Positions 63,263 through 64,000 of a stretch of 64,000 nt of DNA are shown in pieces. The stretch lies in NCBI GenBank assembly GCA_001931535.1, contig CP016211.1, positions 3,190,501 through 3,254,500 on the forward strand, written 5' to 3'. The DNA is from Minicystis rosea. GTDB taxonomy: Bacteria > Myxococcota_A > Polyangia > Polyangiales > Polyangiaceae. Below the pieces are notes generated by a model. It saw nothing but the letters and a program-made list of their open reading frames with translations. It was not told where the DNA came from and made no database searches. Position 1 is the first letter of the stretch; each line of letters opens with the position of its first letter. Made by a program: the position numbers and the translations under genes.

Positions 63263-64000
63263 CTAAACAGCCCGCTCCATCAGCGACGCGAAGAGCTTCG
63301 CGATCTCCTCGTCCTCGAGCTCCAGGGTCGCGTCTCCGCACGTGATCTCCACCCGCTGCCGCAGCGGTGAGTCGGTCCCCATGGCGCGGGCGAACATCCA
63401 CACGCCCGTCGCCTCGGCGATGTCGAGCGCAGCGTCGTCGAGCCGGCGCCGATCGGCGCGGAGGTGGAGATGGAACATGTTGGTGGGTGGCACGCTCGGG
63501 TTGACCTCGATTCCGGGGATGGAAGCGAGGCGCAGGGCGAGCGCGCGAGCCTTCGCGACATAGAGCGGAATGCGAGGGAGGCGCTCCTCGAAGCCTGCGC
63601 GGGAAGCGAGCACGTAGGGCCAAAGCGCCGGCAGGTTGCCGCCCTGCCGGCGCTGCCAGACGCGCGCCTCACGGATGAAGTCGACCGTCCCCGCAAGGAG
63701 GCAGCCGGCGATGCCGCCCAGGGTCTTGTACGTGCTGACGTAAACCGAGTCGAAGAGCCCGGCGATCTCGGCGAGCGGACGGCCGTAGAACGGCTGCGAT
63801 TCCCAGAGGCGAGCTCCATCGAGGTGAAGCGCCGCCCCGCGGGCGCGCGCCCACGCAGCGATCGCGGAGAGCTCGTCCCACGTGGGGAGCAAGCCGCCGA
63901 TCTCGCGCTGAGGCAGCTCGATGAGGAGGGCCGCGATGGGCTCGGCGATCCTTTCGAGATCGGCGAGCGTCATCAGCGCGGAGGGCTCGCCGCAAAGCCA
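63263..64000 (-). CDS. Low-specificity L-threonine aldolase-like enzyme (5' end outside window)
   Basis: The frame runs off the window edge, so the N-terminus lies beyond 64000 (ATG 63973 is internal). Visible motifs fit the beta-eliminating lyase/threonine aldolase family: LIELPQREIGGLLPTWDELS, GAALHLDGARLWES, and the PLP Lys in VYVSTYKTLGGIAGCLLAG. RRQGGNLPALWPYVLASRAG is typical of LtaE/GlyI-type aldolases. The enzyme cleaves L-threonine (or a related beta-hydroxy amino acid) to glycine and an aldehyde. The C-terminus is complete. Confidence 0.9.
   Translation of the reverse strand, partial: WLCGEPSALMTLADLERIAEPIAALLIELPQREIGGLLPTWDELSAIAAWARARGAALHLDGARLWESQPFYGRPLAEIAGLFDSVYVSTYKTLGGIAGCLLAGTVDFIREARVWQRRQGGNLPALWPYVLASRAGFEERLPRIPLYVAKARALALRLASIPGIEVNPSVPPTNMFHLHLRADRRRLDDAALDIAEATGVWMFARAMGTDSPLRQRVEITCGDATLELEDEEIAKLFASLMERAV

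Overview
This window is GC-rich chromosome from a myxobacterium or close relative, most like the Polyangiales/Sorangiineae. The grounds are strong G/C third-position bias, a MopE-type repeat lipoprotein, a C-terminal MYXO-CTERM-like sorting tag, a sigma-region-4 regulator and a MerR-like regulator of types I know from myxobacteria, and many lipoproteins. No rRNA, tRNA, CRISPR array or prophage was seen.

Layout. 1-2.6 kb: carbamoyltransferase (5' end outside the window), SxtJ-like and DUF5989-like membrane proteins. 2.6-6.3 kb: MlaF-like ATPase with a lipoprotein, LpxL-like acyltransferase, ExbD/TolR, TerB-like protein. 6.4-9.2 kb: glnD with an apparent 3' frameshift. 9.5-13.9 kb: a 1,453-residue MopE-like lipoprotein. 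14-18 kb: histidine phosphatase, TPR lipoprotein, and parA-parB followed by a VTT/DedA-like gene on the reverse strand. 18.5-26.1 kb: a 56-residue protein, then the proteostasis block tig, clpP, clpX, lon, with terminators and GC-rich palindromic repeats. 26.8-30.3 kb: PAS histidine kinase and purH. 31-32.7 kb: a second ParA-type ATPase, with N-terminal zinc fingers, paired with a ribbon-helix-helix protein. 33-35.5 kb: ChaN-like protein, RluA-type pseudouridine synthase, helical unknown. 35.6-36.35 kb: intergenic repeats. 36.35-40.9 kb: reverse operon of a CXXCH beta-propeller lipoprotein, an outer-membrane barrel and a lipoprotein. 41.3-44.8 kb: PQQ-like propeller, RlpA, Fe-S protein. 45.1-50.5 kb: ECF-like sigma factor, OB-fold-like lipoprotein, pseudo-M16 lipoprotein, PP2C phosphatase. 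50.6-54.5 kb: DUF2169 protein, sigma-4 regulator, MerR-like regulator. 54.5-59.0 kb: alpha/beta hydrolase lacking its serine, a permease fused to its solute-binding protein, and a DppB permease. 59.05-60.72 kb: a complete IS1182-type element with CTAG target duplication. 60.8-64 kb: AraC regulator, small membrane protein, MYXO-CTERM protein, and a threonine aldolase-like enzyme that runs off the end.

Three genes (glnD, the PP2C gene, the MerR-like gene) carry the same lesion: one base missing in a C/G homopolymer. This points to assembly error as much as to biology. The best candidates for something little described are the zinc-finger ParA/RHH pair, the permease-binding-protein fusion, and the surface operon at 36.35-40.9 kb.
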